Positions 41,431 through 53,089 of a stretch of 64,000 bases of DNA are shown piece by piece. Under the pieces are notes generated by a model. The model did not search any database and was not told where the DNA came from. It saw only the letters and a program-made list of their open reading frames with translations. Numbering within the stretch: position 1 is the stretch's first letter; every line of letters begins with the position of its first letter. The translations under genes were made by a program, and so were the position numbers. Where the stretch lies: the NCBI GenBank assembly GCA_963966185.1, contig CAWZYM010000089.1, positions 990,001-1,054,000 of the forward strand, read 5' to 3'. The stretch is from Rhabditoides inermis. Taxonomy: Eukaryota; Nematoda; Chromadorea; Rhabditida; Rhabditidae.

Positions 41431-42681
41431 GCTTGCGAATGGGTGATGTTAGGGAGGCTGAGCCCCTCCCCCCTCTACTTCTCCCTTCCTTCCCTGCTCC
41501 TTTTCGGGCCCTAATCCCCTCCCCCCTCTCGCCTCCCGAAAAGGGATCAGGCTGACTGAGCGATGTTGTTTCATAGAGCTGGAGGTATTATTGTTGTTTC
41601 GCGTATCGATTTTGGGAGGAGGAAAGAGAATTCGTCGTGTTTGAAGAGGCTCCGCGAAAGATGGGCACGCAATAATGGACAAATGAGGGGCCGAAGGGTG
41701 GGGGATATGAAAAGATTGCGATGTGGAGAACACGCGTATTGGGGAAGCAAAGTAGGATGCCGATGCGTCTCGCTTTTGTGAAGGAGTATTCGATATCGCC
41801 TACAGTCATCGATCTAGTTGTTCATTTCCATTAAAATACCTCTGACTCACTGACTCAGGCTGTTCAATAGTTCAATTCTCGAAATCAGTCGTCCACTGTA
41901 AGACGGAGTTTCGAATCCGGGTTATAGGACGAAAGAAAAAAATAACGGTGTTGAGCTAAAATCAACGTGAGATGAAATTTTTTTTCAGAATTCGGAAATC
42001 CGTCTTGCATATAGTTCTAACATCTTTTCAATTAAATATTATGGATTCGCTAGGCGCTCAGTTATAGTGAGACAAGGTAGAGTGATGGTTGAGTGATGGT
42101 TGTCGAATGTGCGCTCGTTTCCTAGTGCACACCTCGCGGGCGTGCAAGCGGTTCCCTCCGCCGCTCCTCACCCTCCACCAAGGCTGGGGGCGTGTGCCAC
42201 AAACGTACCAGATCTCTTCCTCTCTCGCCTTCCCCACTTCTTTATTAAATTGATTGTTTAATGTGATTGTGATTTGTGTGGCGCAGATTTTTCTGTAATA
42301 AATTCATTCGTTCCCATCCCCACTTGGAGTCTTCAGCAAGAGACAAAGTTCGTTGTCTGGAAATAATTGAGTTTAATATGTTAATGACATGGGTGTATTA
42401 TGTAATGTTTGTTTGAATCTACAATCGTAATTCAAGAGATCCTATTAGCAATTTTGTAATTTGTATTTTTTGTATTTTTTGTAAAAAAAAATACAAATAA
42501 AATATTGGTAGTGTACGTGGTGATAAATTGTGCAACACTGACATTTCTGTGATTTAGCACTTTTTGATCAGATGTTTTCGAATTTTTATTTTATTCTTTA
42601 TGATTTTATAAATTCTTTATGAATTTGATGATTTTGTTTTGTATTTCATATTACAGTTGTCTAATACCAACTCTTGTTTAG
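41431..42681. other. Intergenic region between divergent unc-47 and BUD23
   Basis: Contains the presumed promoters of both genes, and AT-rich sequence near BUD23. A B-box-like TTTCGAATCC near 41910 lacks a matching A box or cloverleaf. No other gene recognised. Confidence 0.6.
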
Positions 42682-42682
42682 G

Positions 42683-45092
42683 ATGAACTCTCGTGTGCGT
42701 CCCGAGCACGTCGGACCTCCCGATCTCGTGAGTTTTTGTCATTGTTCCATTTGCGGATTTACAATTTCAGTTGTTTCAATATTTGTATAAATAATTGTTG
42801 TTGCAGTACTACAACGAGGATGAGGCCTCCAAGTACGCTTCCAAGTGAGTTATCCTCATTTCGAAAGACGTATTCGCTATACCCCCCGTTTAGCTCGCAC
42901 ATCGTCTCGATCCAGTCGGAGATGAGCGAACGCGCTCTGGAGCTGCTGGCGCTGCCGGAGGACAAGAGCTGCTACCTGCTGGACGTGGGCTGCGGCACCG
43001 GCATCTCGGGCGACGTGCTCGCTTCGGCCGGACACGTATTCGTCGGCGTCGACATCTCATTCCACATGCTCAGTGAGTTGTTGTTTACTTCAATGACCCG
43101 AAATTTCTGTAAAGTATTGTTCACATTCTGTTTATGTAAACAACAACACTACAGAGATCGCGGCGCAGGACGAGGACTGCAACCTGGAGGGCGACTTTGT
43201 GCACAAGGACATGGGCACCGGCATGCCCTTCCGGCCCGGAACATTCGACGGGTGCATCAGGTAATCTATAATGCTATCGTAATCTGGAAATGTAAATGCA
43301 ATGCATCAGATACGTCTCTAATCACTAAATTTATTTTCTCTTCTTGGCACTTGGACCGCATGGAATGCACCAATTCAATGTTGTGATCAAGGTTGTGCAG
43401 TAGTGTTTAGAAAATATTTAGAAAAGAGAAAAGTATTAGCAATAATCAAAATGCTTGCAGCATCTCGGCGATTCAGTGGCTGTGCCACGCCAACTCTACC
43501 GAGCAGAAGCCGCGCAAGCGCCTCATCCGCTTCTTCCAGTCACTCTACGCCTGCCTCGTGCGTTCCTTGATTTATTGATTATTGATTGATATATTTGTGA
43601 TTATTGTGGTTTAGTAGTAGTTCGAAGTCGATTGTAAATCAATGATGTCATTCTGAAATCAGTTTTGATTGACCGCCTTCTAGGGCCGCGGCTCGCGCGC
43701 CGTGTTCCAGTTCTACCCGGAGAACGAGCACCAGTCGGAGCTGGTCATGACGTGCGCGCAGAAGGCCGGCTTCAACGGCGGCATGGTCATCGACTTCCCC
43801 AACTCGGCCAAGGCAAAGAAGTGGGCTTTTGTGATTTACGTTAAAAGTTTTCAAGCAGAAGAAAACTTTCTTCAATGCATCAATCCATAATGCCACATCA
43901 TTGGTTGATTGTAATATCGACTCTGTATTGTATGTTGTATCCTAGGATCGTTGTAAATGTATTTTCTTCTTTGTATATTTGTTTCTTATCCAGGATCTAC
44001 CTGGTTCTGATGACGGGTGGTGTGCAGCAGCTGCCCAAAGCGCTGACCGGAGAGGAGGAGCAGAAGAGCTGCGTCGACAACACGGGCAGGAGGTGAGAGG
44101 GTATTGGAGTTGGGTGTGATACACCACAAGTGATAACTGGGCAATCATTGCATGACGAGGCGAGAGTAGATTAGTAATGTAATGATGGGGGCTGTAGGAG
44201 TGAAGAGAATGTGGAGAGTGGAGAGACACCAGTTTCAACTTGGGACAGATGTGACTGTATGATGATCTGCTTATTACTGATCGCTATTGATCGCTATCGA
44301 TTGTCAGGGTGTTTGTGGTGAGCGGGCGGAAGTCGAAGAAGCCTGTGAAGGGCACGCGCGACTGGATCACGGCCAAGAAGGAGCGCGCCAAGAAGCAGGG
44401 AAAGTGAGTCGAGATTAGGAATTAGGATATTGATTCTTTATTGATTTTGCCGGTTTTAATAACCATTTATTATGTGATATGAATCTTGATTAATGTCATT
44501 CTTTCGTTATATCTTTCACAAATGAATGATTGTATAGTCGGATGAATGATTGTATAGTCTTCACATGTTGTGCAGTTTTGTGCAACACAACATGTATGTC
44601 ATCAAATATCCAAAACGCTTCCATTAGTAGGAATCGAACCCGTGAGCAGCACGCAGCGATTGTGCGCTGGCGGCGAAAACTACCACTGCGCCATAGAGGC
44701 AGTGGTTAAGAGATCGAAGAGAGAGCCCATCTAGCTCCACTGTCCTCTTCAGTGTACAATGATGAGAGATAACGCGCAAATATATCTACGAGATTCAATG
44801 ATCTCTCAGTATGAGCCTCAATGGCGCAGTGGTTGAGCGCGCCGTCAGCGCGCGATCGTTGCGAGCTACCCAAGGGTTCGATTCCCTCTCACAAAGCGTT
44901 TTGGATATTCGAAGACATACACGTTGTGTTGCACGAAACTGCACAACATGTGAAATGTCACGGATGGCATATAGGATCCAATCCGACTATATTGCGTTGC
45001 CTTTTTTAAACTTATTTGCTATGGATTTGATTTTCAGGGACGTGCGCGCCGACTCCAAATATTCTGGCAGGAAGCGCCGCAACGTTTTCTAA
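42683..45092 (+). CDS. BUD23: 18S rRNA (guanine-N7) methyltransferase BUD23
   Basis: Methylates a guanine of 18S rRNA during small-subunit maturation, with TRMT112 as partner. Exons 42683-42727, 42807-42844, 42894-43072, 43155-43260, 43461-43557, 43684-43820, 43994-44092, 44308-44403, 45038-45092 sum to 852 nt, 283 residues, the family's usual length. It begins [20 protein letters not shown]. The SAM site is [20 protein letters not shown], followed by [17 protein letters not shown] and [12 protein letters not shown]. The Lys/Arg-rich tail ends SGRKRRNVF, typical of the BUD23 C-terminal domain. The ATG follows TTGTTTAG by one base, so trans-splicing is likely. The last intron contains a foldback with tRNA-like arms. 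Confidence 0.95.
44562..44952. mobile_element. Foldback element with a tRNA-like module in each arm
   Basis: Left arm about 44562-44701 and right arm about 44815-44952 are inverted copies, with shared landmarks CACATGTTGTGCAG, ATATCCAAAACGC and GAATCGAACCC. Each arm has an A box (TGGCGCAGTGG) and B box (GGTTCGATTCC) oriented towards the outer end. The arms differ at many positions in the anticodon region, and neither folds as a normal tRNA. It lies in the last BUD23 intron. Confidence 0.75.
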
Positions 45093-45293
45093 AGTTGTTA
45101 TTGGTTGGTTACATGGTTATTGTTCAATGTTATAGATTCTTTTTGTTTTTTGTTGTCTTGTCACATTTTGTTTTGCTCCTCATAGAATATAACGAATTTA
45201 TTACCAGTGTCGAGTTGATTGTGCGAAATGTGGGGAAAGTGAAATAAACCTAGCGATTATGATAACTAGCGAAATTACTTTGACTAGGATTTG

Positions 45294-46592
45294 AGAATGA
45301 TAATGAATCCAAGGAAAACAGCAATAATGTCGAGAGAGTGGAATTGGAGGAAAGTGAGGCGTTGAGCTGCGCGAAGAGTGAAGTAGGAGGTGTCCTGAAT
45401 GGATGGAATCATTCTCTCTCTCATTCTTCAGGAAGAGACAGACAGAGGCAGAGAGGGGGAGACAGCGAGGCTCACCTTGACGGCGGCCTGCAGTAGATGC
45501 TTGAGTGTGGAGTGGGGCTGGGTGGCCGGCGAGTCGAGCAGCATGGAGGAGAGGCGGCGGGCGCGGTGCGAGTAGCTGGAGGGAGAGGTGTAAGAGTAGA
45601 CAAGGAATATGAGGGGTTGAAGGTGTGGACAAGGAATGATGTGAATAATGCATCAATGTAGTTATGTGATAATAATGAGTTGAATAGTAGAATGTATACG
45701 CTACCTGTCATCGGTGAGCACGTCATGGATTGCGTCGTAGACGACGTCCGAGGTGAGGGTGAGCTTGTCGAGCACCCTCGCCATGCCGAAGCGCTGCGCA
45801 CTGGAATGAGGGATGTTGTCTTTCTACGAGCGGAAATCGTGATGTGTGCCCGTTATGTACCCAGTACTAAAATGAGGGTGTTATCTTCTCTCATAATTAG
45901 TGATGTCCATGTCTCGTCTTCCCCGATGTTTGCTGTTTTGTGCTGCGCTTTTGCTGTGAACCAAGTTTGTTCCAAGTTTGAGGTATTGCCACACATCCCT
46001 GATGAAGGCGTAAAGCCGAAACGTAGGATACAGATAAGAATTTCCAACACTCGTGGTCCCTGGCTTTAACATCTTACATCACAATAGAGTAAAGAAAAAA
46101 ACATCATACCGTCTGGCGTTGATCTTCTGATCTGCGAAGAGCGGCATGAGCACAGCGGGCACGCCTGCCTGCGCCGATTCGAGAAAGGAGTTGTAGCTGG
46201 AAAGGGGTACGGTAGGGTGGGGGTACTGTAGGTTTCGTCAGTCTCTAAAAAACAGCTTTTTCGAAACGCCTTCGAAATACACTGTTCCGAAAGCGTTTCG
46301 AAGTCTGAAGCAAAGGGGGTTTCGAATGATCACTATTTATATAGTATAGTGTCTTCGGTATACTGTGTTTGCACGATAGAGGGTACTGTAGGTGTACGGT
46401 AGCTATGTATACGGTACTCACCCGCCGTGCGCGATCATGAGCTTGGTCTGCGGCAGGCGCATCATCTCCTTCTGGGGCAGCCACTGCAAATGAAGGGTGA
46501 AGTAGCATTTTGAATTCTAACCACTTAGAATTGCTTTGGAAATGAATTCCGAATAGACGACGCTATGAAAAGAGAGGGGAGAGAGAGAGAGA

Positions 46593-46654
<62 letters not shown>

Positions 46655-46781
46655 TACCTTGAGTAGGTGCACATGCTCGAGCTTGTCACACGCTGGCACC
46701 GCCTTCTCCATTCGCCAGAGGATGGTGTAAGTGGAGAGGCGGGCGAATGCGCCCACGAAAGAGTCCTGAGAGAGGTGTTTA

Positions 46782-46816
<35 letters not shown>

Positions 46817-47530
46817 ACCCACGATCATCTGCTGTGGCATGTTGGTGGAGTTGGAGACGGTGCCGAGCGAGAAGATGATCACCCCGTCGCTCTTCTTCGA
46901 GAGAATCGAAGTGATGTCAGCGGGCAGCGGCTTGGCTGAACTTCATTGTTTTGACAGGCTATCATAGAGTATTTACAGTTTTTATCAACAAAATAGTTGT
47001 GATGATAGTGTTCATACTAATGGATGGAGAAGGAGATCATTCTCGATTCGACCCACCCTTGCCGCCCTTCTTTCCGAGCTCTCCGCTGAACGCTATGCCC
47101 ATGGGGAAGGGGCGGGGGAAGTCGAGCATACGCTCGCCGTTGATCAACAACACTGGCACGTTCTGGGAGAGGGACCACAGGTCCGGGCGGGAGGGGAACA
47201 TGGCTGAATGGATTCTTTGTTGTCTTCTTCCGTAGTGACCGGGTAGAAGTTCATCTTTTACAACCTTATACCAATGTAACAGTGCTATGGCTACTGTAGT
47301 TATCATTCTCTCTCTCTCTCTCTCCGACTCACTCTGATACATCTCGTTCTCATCGACAAGCAGATTCTGCGGCAGGTTGACAAAGTCGAGGAGAGAGACG
47401 TGCCACAGCAGGTTCTGCACCCGGTCCCACCACGACAGTTCAAAGCTGGAACGGAAGGTACTGTAGGTAATTGATAGGGAACGCTTACGAACTAGTGCAC
47501 CTAAGATTTGAACATGTATGAGAGAGAGAA

Positions 47531-47585
<55 letters not shown>

Positions 47586-48816
47586 CCTACCCAGCCGACG
47601 AGAGTGGGTGGGGCGACGCGGCGGGCTGTGTGCGCAGTCCCATCTGCACCGCCGCGAAGTCGTACACAGAGGTGCCGTGCGTGATCCAGACGACCTGAGA
47701 GTGGATTGCATAAGTCAGAAGTCTGTGACGTCATCTGATTTGTTCTAGGAGTCTAGAATCTAGGTATATCTAGGTTTCCTGTTGTTACGAAATGTTTGTG
47801 TTCTTGTTGGCCTTGAAGCGTTATGTTCGATTGTGTGTTCAATTAGAAATTGGAGACACGCCCATTTAAGCCCCGCCTCCCACCTTCTTGATGCCGATCT
47901 TCTCGGCGATAGCCAGGGGACAGAGGTCGTGGAAGTGGGCGATGGCCAGGTCGAACTTCTCGGAGGCAAAGCGAGCGAAGACAGAAGGGTCGTGGGAGAG
48001 CATCTGCTCGCAGGCCTGGACGGGAGAGGAAGTGAGAAAGAGGGGGGAGAGAGAGGGAGAGAGAAGAGAGATAGGAGAGAAACAGAGGGAGGGAGGGAGG
48101 GAGGGAGGAGAGAGAGAGAGAGAGAGGGGGGGGGAAAGAGAGGGGAAAGAGGAGAAACACACACCTCGACTCGCATCGACTTGAACTCCTGTCCCGTCCA
48201 CCACAGGTCGTAGGCATCACCGGCAGAGAACATCATCGATTGGAACACCTGAAATTTCTCTCTCTCTCTCTCTATCTCTCTTTTTCCCTACCTTGAGACC
48301 CTCTGTCTTGAGTGTATCCGTGAAGTGTATGGGTATCCTGTACTCGCTCACTCCCTCGGGCAGTTTGTTGTTTCCCGTGTCGAGCATTGCCATCTCCATC
48401 TGTGTCCACATTGCCAACGAGTGGTTCAGCGATCTTCAATCAAGGAATCAATTCGATATACATACGTCTAGAACAAACGGTTTATATGTCTGTACAGTAA
48501 TAACGATTCCGGATAAATACCTGAACTTGATACCTATAAAATGCAGTAGATGTCTTATCATCTTATCAAGGTGTAACTTTCACTAAATAGCAGCGTTGTC
48601 GTTCAGGAATGCGTAGCGCACACAGTACCAATAATCTGACTTGAGCGAACTGACTATACCAATAAACTGACTCTAGCAATAAACTGACTTGAGCGTCTCG
48701 GCGAGTCGGTAGTTGAACAGGACATGGCTGTTCGTGAAGCCTGGAACGATCTGCAGGATCTTCAGCGACTCCAGTGGAGCAGCTAGGAGGAGGAGGAGAA
48801 GGAGAAGCGAGGTCAT
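45294..48816 (-). CDS. UDP-glucuronosyltransferase
   Basis: ER enzyme conjugating small lipophilic molecules with a UDP-sugar. About 14 exons on the minus strand from the signal peptide MTSLLLLLLLLAAP (48689-48816), through about 48298-48433, 48167-48249, 47884-48018, 46820-46936, 46658-46765, 46423-46485, 46111-46197, 45708-45800 and 45477-45579, to 45294-45394. The signature WLPQKEMMRLPQTKLMIAHG, GYNSFLESAQAGVPAVLMPL and FADQKINARR is complete, including the sugar-contacting DQ. DGVIIFSLGTVSN matches the start of the donor domain. The C-terminal membrane helix (IIAVFLGFIIILKS) is followed by almost no cytosolic tail, shorter than usual. The ATG lies 2 nt after a GTTTCAG acceptor. The paralogue number cannot be assigned. 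Confidence 0.88.
45999..46021 (+). other. Hammerhead-like core motif (weak)
   Basis: CTGATGA, a short GGC/GCC stem with a GTAAA loop and one extra A, then GAAA. This is the conserved core of hammerhead ribozymes, which occur in Penelope-like and other retroelements. No convincing stem I or cleavage site was found around it. In a UGT intron. Confidence 0.2.
46231..46327. repeat. MITE copy, diverged, family GGTCAGTCTCTTCGAAA
   Basis: CGTCAGTCTCTAAAAAAC at the left and GGGGGTTTCGAATGATC at the right, with TTCGAAACGCCTTCGAAA and CGAAAGCGTTTCGAAG inside, closely parallel the element at 29360. The right GACTGACC end is lost. UGT intron. Confidence 0.6.
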
Positions 48817-48819
48817 CAC

Positions 48820-49550
48820 TGAAACGGAATACTAGTAGGAAAAAGAAGGAAACGACACACACGACGCAACATGAGATGGCTTTGCAGCAGGTGCAGGTTT
48901 TTTTATGGGAAGTGAACTGCCAAATATGGAGCAGTGAGATCGATTCGGTGGTCATGAGAGATGCACTGTAATGGGACAGAGAACAGAGCGCGGGGGCGTC
49001 TGGGAAAGGGTGAGATGACCTATTGCCGTTGGATAAATGATGGCTTTAGGCGAATGAGAAAGAGGTATAGAGATCACTATCACAAAGGTACGACACTCTG
49101 AGCTTACGATTACGATCATGAAGCTGATCGTAAAAGTTTTTTCAGACAAATTCAAGTGTAAAATCTCGTAAGTAGAATCAATAAAAACAGAAACAACTGT
49201 ATGATAATTTTCTTAATATATATGTTGTAATTTTTACAGTAATTTGAAATTATTTTTGATTAAAAAAAATTGGTGGTGCGTTACATAGTGTAGGTGTGAA
49301 ACTCGAAATTGTGCACAATCTGAATTCGAATGCGCGACCGGTGCCGGTGGCCGCGCCGTTTATCGTCCAATTTTCTTTCGTGATTTGTTGATTTGTTGAA
49401 TTGAATTATTGATTAACAAATTGCTTCAATGTGTTTTTTTTTTGATGTCCACATTGTATGTTATGCTCTTCTTGCTCACACGTTCTTTTCATGATTCGAC
49501 GCGAGTCGAGCGAACAAAGATAGTTATGAAACAAACCAGAACATGTTTCA
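48820..49550. other. Intergenic region between divergent UGT and CWC25
   Basis: AT-rich, unique by eye, with no repeat or gene recognised. I looked for exons encoding the missing CWC25 N-terminal domain on the plus strand and found none. Confidence 0.6.
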
Positions 49551-49552
49551 GA

Positions 49553-50375
49553 ATGGCGGACAAGGAGAAGGAGAAGGACATCGGATGGATGTACCAGGGC
49601 ACCAAGTCCGACGTGAATCGAGAGGACTACCTGCTCGGAAAGAAGGTGCGCATACCTATTTGCAAGTGGTTATGTGTGGTATTCAAGGTGGACAAGAACT
49701 TCGAGAAGTACTCGGACGCGGTCGTCGACCAGAAGGTGGAGAAGATTGACCATGTGGTCAAGGTGAGTGTAAGTCTATCGCATTATTGACCGCAAACTCA
49801 GAGACGCACGGTGGTCGCCGCGGCACCGACGGAGCAGAAGACGACGCAGCAGAAGACGTCCCACCTCGGCATGACCACCGTCCGCACCGAGGATCCCTTT
49901 GTCGCAATCAAGGCACGTTTTTGGATGCGTTCATGCTATAAGTAAAGTAATACGAGTTCAGATTGACTCTCCCTTTTCAGCTGAAAGAGGAGAAGAAGCG
50001 GCAGGAGCTGCTGGCGAATCCGGTGATGAAGATGAAGTTCCAAAAGCTGCTCAAAGAGGCGATGATGGAGAAGATGGGCGGAGGGGAGAAGAAAAAGAAG
50101 AAGAAGGACACGAAGGACAAGAAGGCCAAGAAACACAAGAAGGTGAGCGCGGTCTATCGCGAAAATCATAGCGCCTTCGAAACATGACGAGACTGACCAC
50201 ACCTGTTTAGAAGAAGCACGCATCGTCGTCGTCGTCTGATTCTGACAGTGACGACGACGAGCCAGCGTCTAAGCGGAAGCGGCAGGACAGCGAGGAGAGG
50301 GACGTGAAGCCCGACATACGGAAGCTGCGCGTGCGACACGACAGCAGCGACGACGACGAGAAGGTGGGGGTTCTC

Positions 50376-50414
<39 letters not shown>

Positions 50415-50911
50415 GTTGTCGATTCCTCTCCTCATTGTGTACGTCATGTGTTTGAGTCGCGTCGCCGTCGCTCGTCTCCCGCTAGGAGACGCTCCCGCAG
50501 CCGCGACAGAAGCGACCGCGATAGGGACAGGCGGTGAGTGTCGTCTATTTCTATTGCTTTGATGTACGCATTCACACTTTCCAATTACCAATTAGCTCAT
50601 AATCATAATGCACAAACTTTCATTACTGCCGTATTCAAAGCGACAGTTTTACAATGGTCGTATATTCTCATGGTATGCATGGAGTCTCTCACCTAATTGC
50701 ATGCTTAGGTCGCCGGTGCGTCGCCGTGGTTCGCGTTCTCCGCGACGTCGCGACTCGCCACGCCGACAGGAGCGACGAAGGAGCAGATCGGTGGAGAGGA
50801 GAAGGAGCAGGAGCGGTTCCAGGAAGCGGTCTGTGGATAAGCGCCGGAGGAGCAGGAGCAGATCTGTCGATAGGAGCAGGAGGAGGAACAGTGGGTAAGT
50901 GGAGAAAGAAG

Positions 50912-50951
<40 letters not shown>

Positions 50952-52477
50952 CGTTCAGCTCTCCTCGCCGTCGTCGTGACTCGCGTTCGAGCCGCTCACC
51001 AAAGAGACGCGACAGCCGGGATGAGAGGTGGGTGGTTATCATTTCGCAATGTGCAGTGGAAGCTCCTTGATTTACTTTTACTTGTCTTGACGCACCACGT
51101 GTACTATAACGTTCCAGGCGTCGTCCGCGCGACGACTCGCGTTCGCCTCGCAGAGAGGTGAAGAAGGAGAAGGTGGAGAAGGAGCAGCGCGAGCGGCACG
51201 ACAGCAGCAGCGACGACGGGAAGAGGTATGGCGGTAGATCTATTTGCCCCGGCCGGTGTATACTGTATATTGAGCGCCGCTTGAGCGTTACTTGTATTGA
51301 TGTTTGATTTTGAGACTCAATTCATTTGGTTATTCCAGCAAATCACCTTCTCGTGATGCCAAGAAGCGCAGTGAGTCGCCGAAGAGTGAGAAGAAGGGAG
51401 ACAAGGAGAAGGAGGAGGAGAGGAAGAAGGAGAAGCGGCGAAACATGGACTCGCACATTCCCGAGCACCTCCGACCCAAGGTACGTACAGCAGTTTGCTT
51501 TTGAAGCAAAGTTGCAAATCCGGTTTAGGCATTTCCAATCTTTCGATTCGACGACTGGACATCTCATACGAAATACGAATACCTATTGTAGGCGTCTGCG
51601 TCCGACTCGGATGGCAGCTCTTCATCGGATTCGGATTCGGATGCATCGCCGCGATTCAAGGACGAGGAGGAGGAGAAGAAGAAAAAGTAGGGGTTCACTT
51701 TCATTATATTATAGAGAACCGATCTAGCAAGACTTACAGACCTATATATGCTTGAAATAACCTCGCATATCTGTCTTTGATCCTGGAAGTGAATATTTTA
51801 ATAGCATAGAGAACCGAGTGTTTTGAGGTTCGCCGGCTACGGTCTGGTGAGTGTGAAGAAGAAGGAGGAGAGCAGGGAGGAGGACGAAAAGGACAAGATC
51901 AACCCCTACAGCCTCAAGAAGCTGCCCACGGAGGTGCCCAAGTATCAGGTGGGTGGTCTCTCTCTCTCTCTCTCTCTCCTTCCTCTCCCTCTCCTTCTCT
52001 CTCGTTTGAATAGTGACGACGTGTTTGCAGAAGCCCGCGCGTCGCGGTCCGCTGACAGACGAGGAGCGCGCTGCCCGTCTGGCAGAGATGGAGCAGAATG
52101 TGGTATGGAGGGACGAGACGAGGACGAAGAACCAGAAGAAGGCGGTGCAGGTGGATGAGGAGGAGGAGGTGGAGGACAACAAGGTGGGCAATAATATCCC
52201 TCTATCTATCTATCTCTATCTCTCTTTCTTTATATGACTATTTCCCTCGGCATGTGCTTTATTGACAGATTGATTAATCGATAACCATTGGTTGATTTAA
52301 CGTTCGATTGATTGACTGATTGATTGCTTGCCATATCAGGGTGTGGCGGCGTCGTTCATCCGCCCGATGCTGAACGCGGCGCACGACTCGTTGTCGGTGG
52401 AGCAGCGTCTGCAGGCCAACAAGCGCCAGCTGCAGAAGGGACACGGCTACATGGAGAGGAGCTTCCACGCAAAATGA
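49553..52477 (+). CDS. CWC25: Pre-mRNA splicing factor CWC25, without N-terminal CIR_N domain
   Basis: Spliceosomal step-I factor. Exons 49553-49645, 49688-49762, 49802-49912, 49981-50142, 50211-50363, 50457-50533, 50709-50894, 50959-51027, 51118-51225, 51339-51480, 51592-51686, 51828-51948, 52031-52183, 52340-52477 sum to 1683 nt, 560 residues. IGWMYQGTKSDVNREDYLLG matches the CWC25 core (WMYEG..VNREEYL.G), followed by EDPFVAIKLKEEKKRQELLA and NPVMKMKFQKLL. A long Arg-Ser domain (residues about 195-370) is followed by the conserved end, LTDEERAARLAEMEQNVVWR and GYMERSFHAK. Known family members start with a CIR_N segment that is absent here; the ATG sits right after a GTTTCAG acceptor. The third intron has a GC donor (49913), and the second is only 39 nt long. 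Confidence 0.85.
50150..50198. repeat. MITE relic forming most of a 68-nt CWC25 intron
   Basis: GCGGTCTATCGCGAAAA at the left and GCCTTCGAAACATGACGAGA with CTGACC at the right resemble the two ends of the GGTCAGTCTCTTCGAAA family, leaving only the donor (GTGAGC) and ACACCTGTTTAG outside. Confidence 0.45.
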
Positions 52478-53044
52478 GCGGCCTGTCCTGCTCCTGTAGC
52501 AGCGCCCATATACATGTCCTGCTTTTATCAGGCTTTTACATGGTTCCCATGACTCTCCCATTCTTCCATGCAAATGAGAGGCGTCTTGTCCACTGCTACC
52601 GTATTGCTTTTCTCTCCTCTTTGCCTCACATGTGTGAGAATGTGAGAGAGTCAGAGTCTGCTCCTTCCGGTCTTCCGGATTTCTCTTTTATTGAGTGACT
52701 ATTCGTCCCAATTAATTGTTGTTTGATGCGGGACGACTTTGGTAGCGCCTATTTATTGGGGATCTCTTGTGATCTTGTTGATTATGTATTGTTGACTAGT
52801 TTGTTGTATAAATTGACATTATACGCTGTGAAGTGTTTGTTATGCGAGTGAGTGTACCTCGTTGATTGTTCGAGTGCGATACCTGAGAGTGGGAGGAAGA
52901 AGAGAGAGAGAGGGAGAGAGAGAGGGTGTATAAGTGATTGCGCATTCTGACATTAGAGGCCTCTATGTTTGCTCTCCGTGCCCATACTGGGAGGGTTGTA
53001 GGTTTTGTGTGTCGGTGTTACTTGCTCCACTTTGCTCTCTCTCT

Positions 53045-53089
<45 letters not shown>

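Noticed and set aside
41860..41940. Possible tRNA near a TTTCGAATCC B-box-like word
   Set aside because: No matching A box or paired acceptor and anticodon stems could be drawn.
42736..43386. 216-residue continuous frame through the BUD23 region
   Set aside because: It runs through introns; only part coincides with the real exons, whose phased structure gives a full-length BUD23.
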